DNA of 64,000 nucleotides from Haliotis asinina (taxonomy: Eukaryota; Mollusca; Gastropoda; Lepetellida; Haliotidae): the NCBI RefSeq assembly GCF_037392515.1, contig NC_090280.1, positions 20,150,618 through 20,214,617 on the forward strand. Reading direction: 5' to 3'. Made by a program: the position numbers and the translations under genes. The notes under the pieces were generated by a model that was given only the letters and a program-made list of their open reading frames with translations, made no database searches and was not told the DNA's origin. Position 1 is the stretch's first letter. Each line of letters opens with the position of its first letter. Below, in pieces: positions 1 to 11,552 of this stretch.

Positions 1-61
1 TAAAGCTAATTTCCATGGACAAATGTGTGATTAGAAGTGCGACATGATGTCAACAGGCAGT

Positions 62-203
62 TCATGAATATAGTTTTACGACGCGTTTAGCAATATTTCA
101 GAAATCAGAAATGGGCTACACGCAATGTGCCACCATTACAAATCGAACCTGGTGGTCGACGTGACGAGCAACCGCTTTAATCATTAGGCTAATCCACCGC
201 CCC
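62..203 (-). mobile_element. tRNA-derived SINE (family S1)
   Basis: Reverse-strand copy of the window's commonest repeat. Read on the minus strand it has a tRNA-like head (A-box-like and B-box-like stretches), a middle that reads 'gaagcccatttctg', and the end 'gcggcgtaaaac'. This copy is diverged, with changes in both promoter boxes, so it is probably silent. Confidence 0.8.
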
Positions 204-1629
204 TTGAGATCAGCACTGATTCTGATCCTTTTCGCTATCTGTTGTTTTCAGACTCGTTATCTGTTGTTTTCATATCTTTGAGTCGGGATGTGTATACATA
301 TACATTAATCTTCGCGTGACAAACCGAATGTATCCAGTTCCACTATGGAGAACAGAATCCGGATTAACAACGTGACGAGCGAACGCTCACGCGACAAGGC
401 TACCAGACTGCTTTGTCAGACCAAAGGCCATCCAATAACGCCCTTTCCCTTCAGTTATCCCAGTGACACGAACCACTAAATAATACTGTTTTCTCTTTGT
501 AATACATATTCATCTGTACCCCTGTGATCATTGTTTAGTTCAACAGTGTACTTCCTACTCAGGATAAGTATACAAAGTGTGTAGTGTGTCAACAAGTACC
601 ACCAAATACGTAAGTGAGCAACAATGGCTCGAATTATATTTACAGTTTACAATTGTCCCTCTGCCAGCCAGGGAAAAGTATGGACAAACAGTAGACGAGG
701 AAGAAGATGTGAACAGAGATGTCGATGGTTTATATCACTTCCTTGAAAGGATCACTAGCGACGCAGTACCAAACCATTGTCGAACAGGAAAAACAATAAA
801 AAGATAGTCTTTAAAAGACTTTTAGAGTTTAATACACCAGATTGCATGTTCGGAATTTTCCCCATTTTCTCTTCTAATACCTACCTAATACTACGTGATA
901 TTGTGGTTGATTTGGTTCGTTATTTAACGCTGCATTCTGCAATGTTCAATCAATCAATCGATCGATCAATATTGACATGGCCAATTGATGAGTCAGTCAA
1001 TCGACCAGGAAGTCAGGCAGCCAACCAACCAACCAACCAAGCAATTTAGATAATATCCCAGCAATTTCAAACAAGGCCAGTTTCTGGGCTTTGATTACGT
1101 TTAACAATATCAAGGGAAATGAACCAACTTGTTACCTGAGTACCTGACATTTACCTGACATGTATTTTTAGCGTAGCTTTCTTTTGTGGGCTGATAAAAT
1201 CACCGTGTTACCTTGGTGTAGCATGTATGATAAACATTATCTATAACACTAACAGACACACCGGATAAGGCACTGAGTGCCTGGGTATGTATAGAAATCG
1301 TATAGGCTGTCGTTGAGTCTCTAAACATATAGATTTTTATGTAAACAAAGCATTACATCTAAACGAACAAGGAGCACTAAAGAACGCGGAGATTCCCACC
1401 TGAGCCTAAAGAAGATCGTGTCTTACTTCTGACAGGGCTTTCGAAGGATGGAGTGGGATATCACGGGGTTGACCGACTGTGTGACAGACTGGGTTCCGGA
1501 CCTGTCATTGTCTCGCTGAAGGCGCTGACGTAAAGATAACGGATTTGTTTTCTTGGTGTGTTTGCCTGATATCACCCGGATATAGCGTGTTGATCAGTTG
1601 TTGGGGTGCTGTACATAGATCATAACTTA
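204..1629. other. intergenic, no gene seen
   Basis: No long open frame, exon-like ORF with splice sites or named repeat is visible. Around 945-1045 there are short CAAT/CGAT and CCAA runs. A weak trace of the second repeat family (R2-like head and tail words on the minus strand) may lie at about 915-990, but is too diverged to call. Confidence 0.5.
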
Positions 1630-2145
1630 ACTTTAATATAGGCTAATACTAACGACTGTCGTAGCGCTGAAGTGATTGTAACTTCCATACCTTAACATAG
1701 ACTTACGATTGCCGTAACGCTGAGGTGACCTTAACGCTCAATACCTTAACATAGACTTACGATTGCCTTAGCGCTGAGGTGACCTTAACGCTCAATGCCT
1801 TAACATAGACTTACGAACGTCGTAGCGCTGAGGTGATCGTAAAACCCAGTATCTTAATAGAGACTTAAAACTGTTGTAGCGCTGAGGTGATCGTAACTCC
1901 CAATATCTTAATAGAGACCCAAAACTGTCGTAGCGCTGAGGTGATTGTAAAACCCAGTATCTTAATAGAGACTTACGATTGTCATAGCGCTGAGGCGATC
2001 GTAACTCCCAATATCTTGATAGAGACCTAAAACTGTTGTAGCGCTGAGGTGATCGTAACTTCCAATATCTTAATAGAGACCTAAAACTATCGTAGCGCTG
2101 AGGTGATCGTAACTCCCATACCTTAACATAGACTTGTGGTTCTTT
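1630..2145. repeat. 54-bp minisatellite, 9 units
   Basis: The landmark 'gtagcgctgaggtga' recurs at 1661, 1714, 1768, 1822, 1876, 1930, 1984, 2038 and 2092, so the period is 54 bp with one 53-bp step. Because 54 is a multiple of three the minus strand stays open for 126 codons as an 18-residue repeat; I read this as a by-product of the period and not as a gene. Each unit contains a hyphenated palindrome centred on AGCGCT, flanked by ttacgat and atcgtaa. Confidence 0.9.
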
Positions 2146-2348
2146 CAGAAGGTATGAGTTCGATATCGACAATCAGAATTAGAGGGACTGATCGATTTGT
2201 ACGTTTTACCCTTCTACGTAAGTGTTAATTAAACTGACATCTGTCACATCAAAACACTTTTTTAAATGCCGTATGTATATGTTATTCAAAGCTTTGATTT
2301 TTGGAGTCGAGCATTTGACCATTGTGTACCTTGTCTACGCTACCAGAT
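2146..2348. other. spacer, nothing seen
   Basis: Unique-looking AT-rich DNA between the minisatellite and the next SINE. No feature recognised. Confidence 0.5.
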
Positions 2349-2506
2349 GCGATGGCTCAGCCTAGTGATTAAAGTGTTTTCTAGTAACGCCCCAAACCCA
2401 GGTCCGATTCAGTACATGCGTACGATGTACGAAGCCCATTTCTGATGTCCCCAACCCTGATATTTATATTATATTGCTTAAAGCGGCCTAAAATCACATT
2501 CACTTA
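2349..2506 (+). mobile_element. SINE S1, diverged
   Basis: Head 'cagcctagtgattaaag', middle 'gaagcccatttctgatgtcc' and end 'aaagcggcctaaaatcacat' match the family in order. Several changes in the promoter boxes point to an old copy. Confidence 0.8.
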
Positions 2507-2704
2507 CGCTTCCACTTTGTAGAGGTCGATGTGTCTCAGGGGGTTTGATCGCTGCCTTCGTGTGCTGACGTTTACATCGTCATCGGGTTCGAATTCTAGA
2601 TATGATTTAACATCCCAACGTAATAAATTTCTGTACATGTTACACCTAAACACTTCCTGGAAGACATTTATTGTGCATTCGAAGAGAATACTATCTCCCG
2701 AGTT

Positions 2705-2861
2705 GGCGGTGGGGTAGCCAAGCAGTAAATGTGGTCGATCGTCACGCCGAAAGTCCGGGTTTGATTCCCACATAGGTACACTGTGTGAAGCATATACTTG
2801 GTGTCCGCCGCCGTAATATTGCTGGAATATTGCAAAAAGCGGAGTAAAGAAATACTCACCC
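2705..2861 (+). mobile_element. SINE S1
   Basis: Full-length copy: 'ggtggggtagcc' head, 'gtcacgccgaa', a B-box-like 'gggtttgattccc', 'gtgtccgccgccgtaatatt' and the 'tgcaaaaagcgg' end. The head carries changes in the A box. Confidence 0.88.
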
Positions 2862-3309
2862 CAGCCTGCTTTAAAGGCGTGCGAATGACAACAATCCGTT
2901 TAGGTCGGCAATTCTGCTTAGCTGGTCAGACGCTAGGATTACCAAAACCGAAAATATTGTACCTGTTATCACTGATGAAGAATCCATGTATTCCTGCAAT
3001 AGATCGGTAAATAGGTACCTGCAATTACCCAAACTGTGGTGCTAACATATTTTCCATGCATTTTTACTTAGGCAACTTAAAACATTATTTGGCAATATTA
3101 AGTGTATTCGAAGTCTACCCTTTGTCATACTGATCCTAACGACAGTTAGGGAGCGATATTGCCCTTCAGTAAACTCAAATAGTAAGGGGTTGTTACGACA
3201 GTGTTATAATGCAGTACTCCCCTCAACTTCAAGCAAAGCAAAAATGCAGTAAGTAAATTTACCCATTTCACAGAATCAGTTTGAGAGCTTTAACTCTAAT
3301 TTGCGAGTT
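2862..3309. other. intergenic, nothing seen
   Basis: No coding frame with support and no repeat recognised. Confidence 0.45.
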
Positions 3310-3545
3310 GCGATGTGTGTGCACCTTCATAAGTCTGTGTTTGTGTGCGTGTGCATGCGTGTGTGTGTAAAGAAGAGTATTGTTCGCGTGTAATTGTGCC
3401 TGTGCGTATGTGTGTACGTGCGGGTATATTTGTACGTGTGTGTATTTGAATACATGTGTACGTAAAGAATGTCGGTGGTATTTGCGCCTGCACGTTTGTG
3501 TATGCGTGTATGTCAGTGTAGAACGATGGAAGTGTACGTTGGGGA
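3310..3545. repeat. GT-rich degenerate microsatellite
   Basis: Alternating purine-pyrimidine (TG/TA/CG) sequence for about 230 bp. Open frames on both strands here (97 and 71 codons) are Cys/Val- or His/Thr-biased products of the repeat and are not called as genes. Confidence 0.8.
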
Positions 3546-3674
3546 AGACCGTTTCAAACATGTATTTGGTTATAAAAAGTGGAAAACATAATTAAAGATT
3601 AAAAAACTATATTTATGAAAGGACCAACACCCCAGTAAGAGGAGAAATTCAAACATGGCCCCTTCCCTAAACCA

Positions 3675-4606
3675 GTCCGACAACTCTTCCCTAAACCGAC
3701 AACTCTTACCTAAAGCGACAACTCTTACCTAAAGCGACAACTCTTACCTAAATCGACAACTCTTACCTAAAGCGACAACTCTTACCTAAAGCGACAACTC
3801 TCAGCTAAAGCGACAACTCTTACCTAAAGCGACAACTCTTACCTAAAGCGACAACTCTTACCTAAAGCGACAACTCTTACCTAAAGCGACAACTCTCAGC
3901 TAAAGCGACAACTCTCACCTAAAGCGACAACTCTTACCTAAAGCAACAACTCTTACCTAAAGCGACAACTCTCAGCTAAAGCGACAACTCTTACCTAAAC
4001 CGACAACTCTTACCTAAAGCGACAACTCTTACCTAAAGCGACAACTCTCAGCTAAAGCGACAACTCTTACCTAAAGCGACAACTCTTACCTAATGCGACA
4101 ACTCTCAGCTAAAGCGACAACTCTTCCCTAAAGCGACAACTCTTACCTAAAGCGACAACTCTTACCTAAAGCGACAACTCTCAGCTAAAGCGACAACTCT
4201 TACCTAAACCGACAACTCTTACCTAAATCGACAACTCTTACCTAAAGCGACAACTCTTACCTAAAGCGACAGCTCTTACCTAAAGCGACAACTCTTACCT
4301 AAAGCGACAACTCTTACCTAAAGCGACAACTCTCAGCTAAAGCGACAACTCTTACCTAAACCGACAACTCTTACCTAAACCGACAACTCTTACCTAAAGC
4401 GACAACTCTTACCTAAAGCGACAACTCTCAGCTAAAGCGACAACTCTTACCTAAAGCGACAACTCTTACCTAAAGCGACAACTCTTACCTAAAGGGACAA
4501 CTCTTACCTAAAGCGTCAACTCTCAGCTAAAGCGACAACTCTTACCTAAACCGACAACTCTTACCTAAACCGACAACTCTTACCTAAAGCAACAACTCTT
4601 AGCTAA
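3675..4606. repeat. 19-bp satellite array, about 49 units
   Basis: Tandem unit 'gcgacaactcttacctaaa' (19 bp). Recurring variants are 'ctcagct' in place of 'cttacct', and ccg or tcg in place of the first gcg. The ctcagct variant recurs every 3 to 8 units and is often followed by one normal unit and then a ccg unit, which indicates block-wise (higher-order) amplification. Confidence 0.95.
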
Positions 4607-5258
4607 AGGTTAATATCAACCACAATTTCTCTTTAATGTTGTCATGTTGTCCCATGATGTGTTGTACAAGGTCCCCTCAACGTCCCACTACTAACACTGC
4701 TGCGTGTTATCACAAAACTAGTTACAAATAGGATGTGCTGACGTCTCATAACTGTACCACCATGACATTTGTCATCCAAGTTCGAGGAAACTCGCGCCAG
4801 CTTAATTGGAAGGATTGGTTTGCAAAGTGGGTTGACCCCAGCTGTTCAAATAGCGAGACACGGGTCGACATGTAAAGGGTTAAGGCGTGAAGCTCAACCC
4901 GGAAGAGAATTCTGTCCTCGTAATGAATCAGATTAAACTTGTTGAGCAGTCAGAAGACCTTTGGACGTACATCAGTATCGTTGTGTTGGAGTTTCTGTAA
5001 GGATAATTTCTAGCGGATTATACTGTATTAGGTATGTCGCTTTTATTCCTTTTGTCAGATACACCTAGAGAACAAACAAAGTCTCAAACATTCGTTTGCC
5101 CGCGATACGTCATTTGTCACTGACGTATTCTTAAACATCCTAACGTTTCTCTCATGTAGAATTTAACAACATGGGGCATAGGATACTGATAGAAGTTAAA
5201 ATCGTGTTTCCGTTGAAATTACACTGTCAGTAAATTAACTTTATCACGAACACGCTTG
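4607..5258. other. intergenic, nothing seen
   Basis: No ORF or repeat I can support. Confidence 0.45.
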
Positions 5259-5436
5259 TAACAAAGTGGAAACTGGCGGTACGTATTTGTCGAAATGGAT
5301 ATAACGTCCAAGCGCTATAACGAAGTAGCAAACAGCGGCATGTATTAGTCGAAATGGATAAAACGAACAAATGCTATAACGAAGTGGCAGGTGACGGTGT
5401 GTATTTGTCGAAATACGTATAACGAACAAGCACTAT
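5259..5436. repeat. 59-bp tandem repeat, 3 units
   Basis: The word 'taac(a/g)aagt' recurs at 5259, 5318 and 5377, an exact 59-bp period. Units share 'gtattтgtcgaaat'-like centres (one reads gtattag) and diverge by roughly 15-20%. Confidence 0.85.
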
Positions 5437-7833
5437 AATAAATAATGGTGGATAAATGTAACAAATAGAACAGAATGAACTTAGCAGTGTCTTTGTACCC
5501 TGGTGTACTGTAACTTTATTGACACTGGCTGGTCAGGCATTTTACGTACACGTTATCTAGACTAGATATTAGATAGAAAGGACACCCCAGACAAAGGTAG
5601 TCAACACGACCGTAAATCCACGCTTGAATTAGATCACAGTCGGAATGTGCATGGCTGACAATACGTTCATTCTATACGCCTGTTTAATCCCAGCTTTTTA
5701 TTACATCAAGCACGCTTTGTACTGTAGTGTAAATCATTCAGGATTGCTCTACGAAAACCAGCACGTGCACTCTTGACGGGTACAACATGTAATATTCTAA
5801 TTGTGTTATAGTATATTTGGAGTCGGACACACTCATTACCTGTACAGAATATGTCACCCTTTGAACATCCTGGTTAGAATGTGTGTGTGTGTGTGACTCT
5901 GCGAGTTTGGTCGATGCACGTTACAGTATCTTAATCGCTTAGGATAATGTTCATGATATTAATCACTGCACTGTTTGGTTGGAGCGATCATGTACAGACC
6001 GCCGTTTAGTTGGTTGTTGTTAAACGCTGCATTCAACAATTCCAAAACTCAGGTCTCAACTAGACAATCCGATGACTGACATCATGATCTATTTAACTGG
6101 AATACCATAGCTCATATTACTCAACAAAACAAGTTTAGGGCCACCCCAATATTCAATATTTAATCATTATATGGATTATAATATGAACTATTAGATACCA
6201 AAATATTGATAAATGAGTTGGTTCTTGACTTTTATTTTGATGAGCTTGTAAACCATTCTCATTACCCCAAAAAGGTCGATACCACTGACAGTAAGACGGG
6301 AGGTGTTGGGGGGCAGTAAATGTTCCTGTCCACACAACTTCAGCTGTAATGGGTGATAAGAACCACTGTACATTTTGTAAGATTCCAAGACATTATCCCA
6401 GTGATCACCCGATTGTCAGGTCATAATGCTGAGTCTATGAATATATAATTTTAATCGTAAAATGTTTAAATTGAAAAGGAGTCTAAGGGAGACCAGAAAT
6501 TCAGAGACTAAGAAAATCTGTTGCACGTGCTGGGGTCATTACCAATCAGAAGTCCCATCAGATAACGGTATAAGTACCAGTCATATTTACTGGTCCTCTT
6601 GTTACGCCCTGCCCTATCTCCATGCTGTCACACCCATGACCAAGCAAGCCCTTCTACTGTCTGAAAGGTTGCAGTTTACAGTTTGCAGCCCACAATGTCA
6701 CATGGAGACTAGACCTCAAAGGTGCAAGATCTACCTTGACCACCAACAATTTCACCTTGAAATTTGAACTTGTCTCCAAACTCAAAAGTTTCAATTTGCA
6801 TAATATGCGAAAAGGATATAGATGCTCATGCTTTTGATCACTGGATTGTCTGACATATAGCTGAACCGGAGGAAATCTAGACTTGCTTTTTTAAGACTTT
6901 AGAATTTTCAGAGGGGAGTTGACAGTAGGGAAAAATAACGTGGTTCGGGGACTGTGAGACAGACTATCTGTCATACAGACCCTGAAGCAAATATATCCCA
7001 GAAAGCCTACGTAAGTCTAGAAAATGTAGCAAGTCTAGATTTCCACAGCCTCAATCCACAGTACCAATTCACAAGCCGGTACAGGACTTGTAATTGTCAG
7101 TTGATCTCTAGCTGTCACTAGTGTTTGATATCGACTCATGGGAGCCCCATCCCACCACACCCCAAGACCTCACGGCCTCCTGCTTCTGCTTGTCCCGTCA
7201 CTCCAGACAAACAACATGTGTGATGACCACAAAAAATCTGATTGTTGCTTGAACTGTTTCCTTTTACACTGGTGAGGAGAGGGGATGATTTCGAAAGGTT
7301 TCCATCTCTGTATAATATTAAATAGACACTTTGATGATGTGAAAACAATTATGCATAATGATTGCATTTGTCCAAATCAGAAAACAACAATGGAAAGCTT
7401 CTAAAGAAGCGAGGATGTGTTGATTTGCTCGCCAACCAGGAGGGGAAAATCACTGAAATTCTATATTTTCCCTATGTTTACAAGGCAGTAGAATATGCAA
7501 GCCATGCTACTGTCAATGCTGCGTAACCCATGATATCATGATGAAGAAACAAACGGAGAAATATAAATCAAAGCTGTGAACCGTAACAATGAGGACATTT
7601 GTGACTCTATCCATAAGATTTAGAAAGACATTGTCATGGGGATCAGATGGCATATTCCTTGATTTGTGAACGAAATTGTAGATATCATGTCATCAATATA
7701 CTACTCATTCTTTTCCGTGATGCCAAGATTTTTTGTCTGTGTTTTTGCGCATTTCTTTCATGGATTTACGAAGTATCCATGCAGTTTTACAAGCGAAAAA
7801 TATTTTGTATGGTGTTTTGGAGAATATATAGGG
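5437..7833. other. intergenic, one partial repeat
   Basis: Mostly unrecognised. A partial minus-strand copy of repeat family S2 sits at about 6015-6115 ('aacgctgcattcaacaatt', then 'gacaatccgatgactgac'). A 101-codon open frame at 6462-6767 has no family resemblance I can name and no supporting splice or promoter signal. Confidence 0.45.
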
Positions 7834-7893
7834 GATACTAAACGACCCTCCGTTTTATAACATTTTTATAAAACGAAGGAATGATTTAGTATC
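7834..7893. repeat. 60-bp near-perfect hairpin
   Basis: The left arm begins 'gatactaaacgaccctccg' and the right arm ends 'aatgatttagtatc'. The arms pair over about 27 bp with a few mismatches around a very short 'cat' loop. It may be a foldback element or MITE remnant. Confidence 0.8.
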
Positions 7894-8089
7894 AAACGAG
7901 CGAGAGCGAGGGTCTATTTTTCATTAAATTGTATATTTTGCACTATGAGATTTTTTTTCTGTAATTATGTTCATTTCAGAAACTAATTGTTAGTCTAGAT
8001 AGTCGGCTCCTACAATCAACATGGATTGATGAAGATCAATTATTAACCGGCAATACTGTTGAGCTCGGCTTTACACAAAGAACAGCAGC

Positions 8090-8192
8090 GAGTGAGTGTG
8101 GTTTTACGCCACTTTTAGCAATATTCCAGCAATATCACGACAGGGAACACCAGGAGAGACAACATCATGTGTGACCCGTACCTCTAGCGGTG
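8090..8192 (-). mobile_element. SINE S1, partial
   Basis: The tail half on the minus strand is clear ('ttttacgccacttttagc', 'atattccagcaatatcacga', 'ggacacc'-like). The tRNA-like head is lost or scrambled after about 8190. Confidence 0.7.
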
Positions 8193-8700
8193 TATTTGCC
8201 TTTCACAAAGACACAACCTGTACCTCCAGAATACACACATGGACACACACAACCTTTCTTACAAAACACAACAATTTATATCCCCTCGAGGGATCAGCTG
8301 AAAGGGCTCCGCTGTCATGAATGCCTTTCATGTTTAATAACTCTTTAAATGCCCTTGGTACTACATTGGTGTAGCCTGGCTTATCAAATATTTTCTGAAT
8401 AAGCAAGCTGTGAAATATCTAAAGCCGGGTATGAAAAGATACGTTCTGTAGGTGGGGTAAACAGAGAAACTTTGGGTGCTGTAGAGCGTGCTTATAGTGG
8501 GCGGTGGTAACTCAGTAACTGATCAAAAGCGATTAACACCTTACATGTCATGTCCACTACACAAGCAATATGCTCCTAAATGTGTTGCATATGGCACGTT
8601 ATTTTACGTTATATGTTGCGCATGCACACTTTACATGTTAAGTACGTTACACATTATATCTACATCTTTTGCAATAATTATTGTTTTCTATTCCCTAAAT

Positions 8701-8796
8701 GGGTACAATGCGTTAATCTCACTTACGGTGTCCCCCGCCGTGATATTGCTGGAATATTGCTAAAGGCGGCGTAAAACTAAACTCACTCATTCATTC
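8701..8796 (+). mobile_element. SINE S1, 5'-truncated
   Basis: Begins within the 'gggtacaatg' block; the 3' half is nearly intact ('gtgtcccccgccgtgatatt', 'gcggcgtaaaactaaactca') with an ACTC/ATTC tail. The head and promoter boxes are absent. Confidence 0.85.
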
Positions 8797-9249
8797 TGAA
8801 AACTCTTATCTGTAACTGGAACATGGTAGTAGGGGTATCTTGATAGAAATCCATGCGGTTGTCACATTTGTTGTTGTAGTTCTCGGGAACTGGCTTGTTT
8901 CAGTTATACTTAAATCCTTAATCTCAGTATATCGCAATGATGAGAGGGTTACAGTTTTTCCGAGAAAGCTACAAATGCATTCTCATCTTTCAGAGGAATT
9001 TGTAATTAGATGTGATGTTTGATGTATGTGTTCTTAAATGTCGTCAGCTTCGTGGTCATATTTTTTTATCTGTTCCCATAAGTGCTGGACATTTATGGGA
9101 TGTTTACTGTCATAGTGAGCGAGAGACGGGACACACCTACTGCTTCATCACAAGCGGAATACAATTTGACCTAGTTCTCGTCTGAAGAGCTTAATGCGCA
9201 AATATACTAAGTAAAGAGTTTTGCATTATGCAGGAGACGTATATAGTGT
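8797..9249. other. intergenic, nothing seen
   Basis: No supported feature. Confidence 0.45.
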
Positions 9250-9405
9250 GTGAGTGAATGTATATGGTTTAAGCTTTCAGAAATATTCCAACAATATCAC
9301 GGCCGGGGACACCAAAAATGGGCGTCCAACACTGCACTCATGTGAGGAATCAAACCGTGTCTTCGGCGTGATGAGTAATCGCTTTAACCGATAGGCTACC
9401 CCACA
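9250..9405 (-). mobile_element. SINE S1
   Basis: Complete minus-strand copy: 'gagtgaatg' tail, 'aatattccaacaatatcacg', 'ggacacc', 'gaggaatcaaacc' (B box complement), 'cttcggcgtgatgag', 'taggctacccca'. Confidence 0.88.
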
Positions 9406-9781
9406 GTTCGAAAGGCACATTATGAAAATAACGTGTAATGCTGGAAACGATTTGAAACCATTAGTGTATGTCATTTTAGGCTTAAAAAGTTGTAGAACCA
9501 TCATCTCCATTGTAACTTTCAAATATTCATGAAGTAAATGCCTTTGAATATGTACTTTATATGTAAGTAGAACCTGATTCATTGTGACTGAAACCCATTA
9601 TTTTCAAATGAAAAAAGTACACATTTGCTAAAATGCATCCTTTCATAAATATTGGACATTTGTAGACATTATGCCATTTCTGTGATATACCTATGTTAAA
9701 TGTTTAAAAAATGAGAGATTCAAACATTTTAGATGACATTTCATATCCCGATTGGAAAACGCCATCAATGTCATTCATTTG

Positions 9782-9990
9782 ATTGGTTGGTCGGTCGGTC
9801 GGTCGGTCGGTCGGTTGGTTATCGCCGCACTTCCAGCTATATGGTCTGTAAAAAATCCACTCTGGCTCAGACAATCCAGTGATCGACAGCATGAGCATCG
9901 ACCTATACAATTAGAATACGATGAGATGTGTCAACAAAGTCAGTGAACCTGACAACCCGATCCCGCCAGTCGCGGATCTTCTCGGGTCAT
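9782..9990 (-). mobile_element. repeat family S2 with GGTC run
   Basis: Minus-strand copy of the second interspersed family, recognised by 'ccagctatatggtctgtaaa', 'gacaatccagtgatcgacag', 'catgagcatcgacctatac', 'gtgtcaacaaagtcagtgaa' and 'gacaacccgatcc'. Its tail side abuts a (GGTC)n run at 9786-9817. Confidence 0.82.
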
Positions 9991-10603
9991 ATCATTTGGA
10001 GAGGAAGAACATCATATCCCACAACCTAGTTTCTGTCGTATATTATGACACACGTAGTTTATAGTTGATACATTGAAAACATTTTGTCGCGACTGATGCA
10101 TCACTGGTTCACGGAACCTGTATTTCACAACACGACAAAACATTACTGATAATAAGACGAGTATATGGATGACAACTTCCATTTTATTGTCTAACACGAC
10201 GTTTCTGCGCTACTTCTTGCCCCTTCTTCAGACAGGAAGAGACAGGAGTACACGACATATTATATATATCAGAACTTGTATATCCACCAACTTCTAAATG
10301 CGTCTCAAGAATCTCAAAACATCACTGTTTAAGCGAACGTATTCACAGGCTTTAACAAGGGTGAACCTAAAGAATAAGGTGGAGTTTAATCTGGTTAACC
10401 CTTTGTAGATGTAAACCTGTTGGGAGTACTGTAGGAGTATAGTTCACCAAGCCTGTTGAAGGGAAGATATAAGTAAAGATATTGCCAAATTATTGTTATT
10501 ATACCAGACGTTTATAGCTCAAGGGCGCTACAAATACGTGTGTCTAGTATAATAATACTGAAAATGATTGCCAAACACTAAATTACAACAGTTACGTAAC
10601 AGC
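9991..10603. other. intergenic, nothing seen
   Basis: No supported gene; short TA run near 10260-10270. Confidence 0.45.
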
Positions 10604-10860
10604 CCAAAGCATTTTGTTTTCGAAATGTTTAAGCTGTTGTTTTTTTGTTTTGTTCTGCTTTGCATTGCTATGCTCTTTAATGCCTGTCTTATTTTGGTTT
10701 TGGTTTTGTTATGTTCTCCTTTGTTTTGTGTTTTGTTTGGTTTGGGTTCCTTTTTTAGGTTTTTGGGTTTGGGTTTTGGGGGTTGTTATTTCCGACTCTT
10801 CTTTTTCTTCTTGTTCTTGTTCTACCTTTCCTTTTTGTTTGCTTTTCTTGGCGATGAATA
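10604..10860. repeat. T/G-rich low-complexity tract
   Basis: Runs of GTTTT/TTTTG and TTCTTCTT. Open frames here (Phe/Leu/Cys-rich, about 100 codons) look like membrane proteins only because of the base composition. Confidence 0.85.
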
Positions 10861-10984
10861 GATTAATATGCCACTCATGGTACGAATTTATATTTGTCAA
10901 AAACATAATTATGCATATGCCGATTTAAAAAGTGAAACATGTTGGGGCCCAACGTCCCATACTGCCTCAAAAAGAGGACTGGTC

Positions 10985-11118
10985 GCGATCGGGCTCGTTG
11001 ACTGTTGACACTACGTTGTCGTTTATCTATTGCGTGCACCGATGTTCATGACATCAGTCACGGGATTATCTGATTCGATTATCCACACATATGGCTTGAA
11101 AATAGTTGCGTGCCGCCT
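10985..11118 (+). mobile_element. repeat family S2, decayed
   Basis: Order of words agrees with family S2: 'gatcgggctcgttgac', 'tgttgacac', 'gatgttcatgacatcag', 'gattatctgattcgattat', 'acacatatggct'. Heavily diverged. Confidence 0.55.
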
Positions 11119-11403
11119 TACATGACAAACAAACAAACAAACAACAGACACATAGCTGAAATACTATTGTGCGCAACACTTATTCAGAAACATCAAACAT
11201 TGCTCAGGGCGACGTCAAACAGGAAAGGGCTGTTTACCTACATCTGTTTACCTTCCTCATTGCAATCGCCATGTGTAAAACACCATACCTTCCTTGTTCT
11301 TTACCGCAGCTGTCTGAACGAAAGACCTTTGAAGGAAAATTTAAATTTCAAATGCTTTAATAGTAAAATACGCGCATATACTTGGTCAAAGTCGGCCCAT
11401 CGA

Positions 11404-11445
<42 letters not shown>

Positions 11446-11552
11446 CCCCCTCTCTCTCTCTTCTCGGCCTCTCTCTCTCCCTCTCTCTCTCTCCTCTCTC
11501 TCCTCTCTCTCCCTCCCCTCTCTCTCTCTCTCTCTCCCTCTCTCTCTCTCCG
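11404..11552. repeat. (CT)n microsatellite, interrupted
   Basis: About 150 bp of CT with occasional CC and TGG interruptions. All ORFs on both strands here are repeat artefacts (Ser/Leu or Glu/Arg). Confidence 0.95.

Noticed and set aside
1792-2172. 126-codon repetitive protein on the minus strand
   Set aside because: The frame is open because the period is 54 bp; no start context, splice sites or non-repeat coding part.
3675-4606. CRISPR-like or telomere-like array
   Set aside because: Units are contiguous with no unique spacers, and the 19-bp unit is not a telomere motif. It is a satellite.
10568-10928. Phe/Leu/Cys-rich membrane-like ORFs
   Set aside because: They come from the T/G low-complexity tract and not from a conserved membrane protein.
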